Shown here in pieces: positions 62,606-64,000 of a stretch of 64,000 bases of DNA. A program made the translations under genes and the position numbers. The notes beneath the pieces are model-generated. The model did no database searches, had not been told where the DNA came from, and saw only the letters and a program-made list of their open reading frames with translations. This DNA comes from an uncultured Mucilaginibacter sp. Its GTDB lineage: Bacteria; Bacteroidota; Bacteroidia; Sphingobacteriales; Sphingobacteriaceae. The stretch is taken from the NCBI GenBank assembly GCA_903891475.1, contig CAITEP010000040.1, positions 62,001 to 126,000 on the forward strand. Reading direction: 5' to 3'. The stretch's first letter is position 1; the number at the start of each line of letters is the position of its first letter.

Positions 62606-63700
62606 TTAGTTTTTGTTTAAAATTGCTTTTATGGTATCAACAAATCTTTTTTCGGCTTCAACAGGCGGTTTTGGAATAGGCGGAATAGTTAATTTAACGG
62701 TATTTAATAGGTTTAATAACTCAGAAAAATTAAAATAAACATTTACCCCCGGTGTATTATGATAAGTTCGTCCAGAAATGTAGTTCGCAAAAATTGGAAT
62801 TCCAGCAATCAATAATTCAGACATTTTGGTCAAAGCTCCCGAAGTTGGTTCCTGGTGTAATAATACAGCGTCATTTTCTATGATAATATCCTTCAGCTTT
62901 TCATTACTTACGCTACCCCAAACTTTTACATTCTTTAAATTAAGATTGTTTAAAATTTCAGAGCCAAATCCAACTACATTTATTGTTATGTTTTCCAAAC
63001 TTGCAATATGCTCAATGAGCTCAATATTTCCTCGGCGAGTTGGGGGGTTATAAAATGTTCCAAGTAATAATAAATTCTTAGGATTGCTTACTTTATCTTT
63101 TAATTCACGTTGTTTGCGAATTTCAAGTAGGTAATTTGTTGTATTGGAAGTGGGGTAGTAGGGTAAAAAATCAGTTTCAATTCCAAAAGTGGATAATAAC
63201 CATTGCTCTTCAAGAGAAATAGTAAATACCTTATTTGCTAATTTTAAATAGCTTAATTCTTCCTGAAACCAGTTTGGTGCTTGTTTACCTGAAGTAAAGC
63301 TTATATTACCCTTTACAAGTGATTCAATGTTATGAGGTACAGCTATAAAAGGTATTTTTCGGTTATGAAGTTCTTTCGACAATAAGGAGTAATGATTGGA
63401 AACTGATTCCCAAATAAAGAAGGAAGGTTTTTGCTTATTTAATTCTTTTTTAAAAATATCAATACTGTTGCCGGTCCTAATTTCGTTCCTGAAGTTTGAA
63501 CTTATCCGTTTATTACTAAGTATACCTTTGAGATAGGATGATATCTTCTTTTTATCAAATTTATAATCTTTGAAATCGAGAATGTTAAATGGGATGGAAT
63601 TTTTTATTAATATTTCATGTATTTGAGCTGTTCGTTTGCAACCCCCATGGCTGAACTCTTCCGGCTGAAAAACTGAATGTGTATAAATTGTATTTAACAT
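62606..63700 (-). CDS. GT-B glycosyltransferase
   Basis: The 364-residue protein has GGCKRTAQIHEILIKNSIPFNIL at the start, PFIAVPHNIESLVKG, KVFTISLEEQWLLSTFGI and a second domain LLLGTFYNPPTRRGNIELIEHI, VLLHQEPTSGALTKMSELLIAGIPIFANYISGRTY. It is GT4-like with a weak donor loop. Its start codon overlaps the stop of the partial gene at the window edge (TAATG). Confidence 0.75.
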   Translation of the reverse strand: MLNTIYTHSVFQPEEFSHGGCKRTAQIHEILIKNSIPFNILDFKDYKFDKKKISSYLKGILSNKRISSNFRNEIRTGNSIDIFKKELNKQKPSFFIWESVSNHYSLLSKELHNRKIPFIAVPHNIESLVKGNISFTSGKQAPNWFQEELSYLKLANKVFTISLEEQWLLSTFGIETDFLPYYPTSNTTNYLLEIRKQRELKDKVSNPKNLLLLGTFYNPPTRRGNIELIEHIASLENITINVVGFGSEILNNLNLKNVKVWGSVSNEKLKDIIIENDAVLLHQEPTSGALTKMSELLIAGIPIFANYISGRTYHNTPGVNVYFNFSELLNLLNTVKLTIPPIPKPPVEAEKRFVDTIKAILNKN

Positions 63701-64000
63701 TAAAATAGTTTATTTATTACCTTTTTTAAAAACCTTATCAGCTTTATTTTTACTTTTTTTGTACTTAAGCCAATGAAAAAAAGAACTGTGGTAAAAAAAG
63801 GAACTGAAATTCTTCTTTGAAATAAGTTAGCAAATTTAATAATATTTTGAGCAGTTGGTTTTAAATTTAATAAAGCTATCTGATGATATATGAAATTTGT
63901 TTTTATTTTTTGAAGATTTTTAAATGGTAAATTATAAGGTTGTGGACTGGTTTTTAACCATTCATCAAACCATGTAAGGTATTGAATAGAAGCTTCAATT
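63700..64000 (-). CDS. Partial EPS-locus gene, C-terminal end only
   Basis: An open frame enters from the right edge and stops at 63700-63702, overlapping the start of the next gene. The ~99 visible residues include YLTWFDEWLKTSPQPYNLPF, LLNLKPTAQNIIKFANLFQRRI and a hydrophobic basic tail (VPFFTTVLFFIGLSTKKVKIKLIRFLKKV). The family cannot be named from this part; the setting suggests a glycosyltransferase or related EPS protein. Confidence 0.65.
   Translation of the reverse strand, partial: IEASIQYLTWFDEWLKTSPQPYNLPFKNLQKIKTNFIYHQIALLNLKPTAQNIIKFANLFQRRISVPFFTTVLFFIGLSTKKVKIKLIRFLKKVINKLF

Overview
The window looks like a chromosome segment of a Bacteroidota bacterium, most likely family Sphingobacteriaceae (Pedobacter/Mucilaginibacter relatives). 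Pointers are the low GC, the almost complete lack of strong Shine-Dalgarno sites, a TTTG/TAnnTTTG-type promoter, TlpA-like thioredoxins with large N-terminal domains, GG-leader peptides of the type common in Bacteroidota, an unfused adk-obgE pair, TIGR03643 and DUF4407 proteins, and an exosortase-linked exopolysaccharide locus. The genus assignment is inference.

Region 1 (1-6086) is a leftward, partly duplicated cassette. A three-domain membrane protein (dead C39-like domain, VKOR, thioredoxin) is followed by a hairpin leader, a Cys-containing GG-leader peptide and a secreted TlpA-like protein. A second leader, peptide and TlpA follow, then a truncated copy of the thioredoxin end and a third leader that has lost its peptide. 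It looks like an oxidative-folding module for small secreted peptides that has expanded by duplication. The far left end carries a MITE-like element and a copy of a dispersed repeat.

Region 2 (6593-35330) is mostly core metabolism: a GH95 glycosidase, L-serine dehydratase, a green-type proteorhodopsin with its Blh retinal-forming dioxygenase, an amino-acid racemase, peptidase T, an M14 peptidase with a rhomboid, a dipeptide epimerase, an SPFH protein, a rhodanese, a peroxiredoxin, tRNA-Arg(ACG), adenylate kinase and Obg. Between these lie gene-poor patches (11664-12908, 14922-15466, 28349-29054) filled with two families of hairpin repeats, one patch next to an IS110 transposase remnant.

Region 3 (35358-64000, nearly all on the minus strand) is a large exopolysaccharide locus. 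It has a GT2-exosortase fusion, a WcaF-like acetyltransferase, three tandem Wzy-like polymerase paralogues, many GT4/GT2 glycosyltransferases, a GT10 fucosyltransferase, a GT61 enzyme, four Acyl_transf_3 proteins and an FkbM methyltransferase. The genes overlap or abut over long stretches, suggesting one or a few long transcripts. The likely product is a variable, fucosylated and acylated polysaccharide. The locus continues beyond the right edge.
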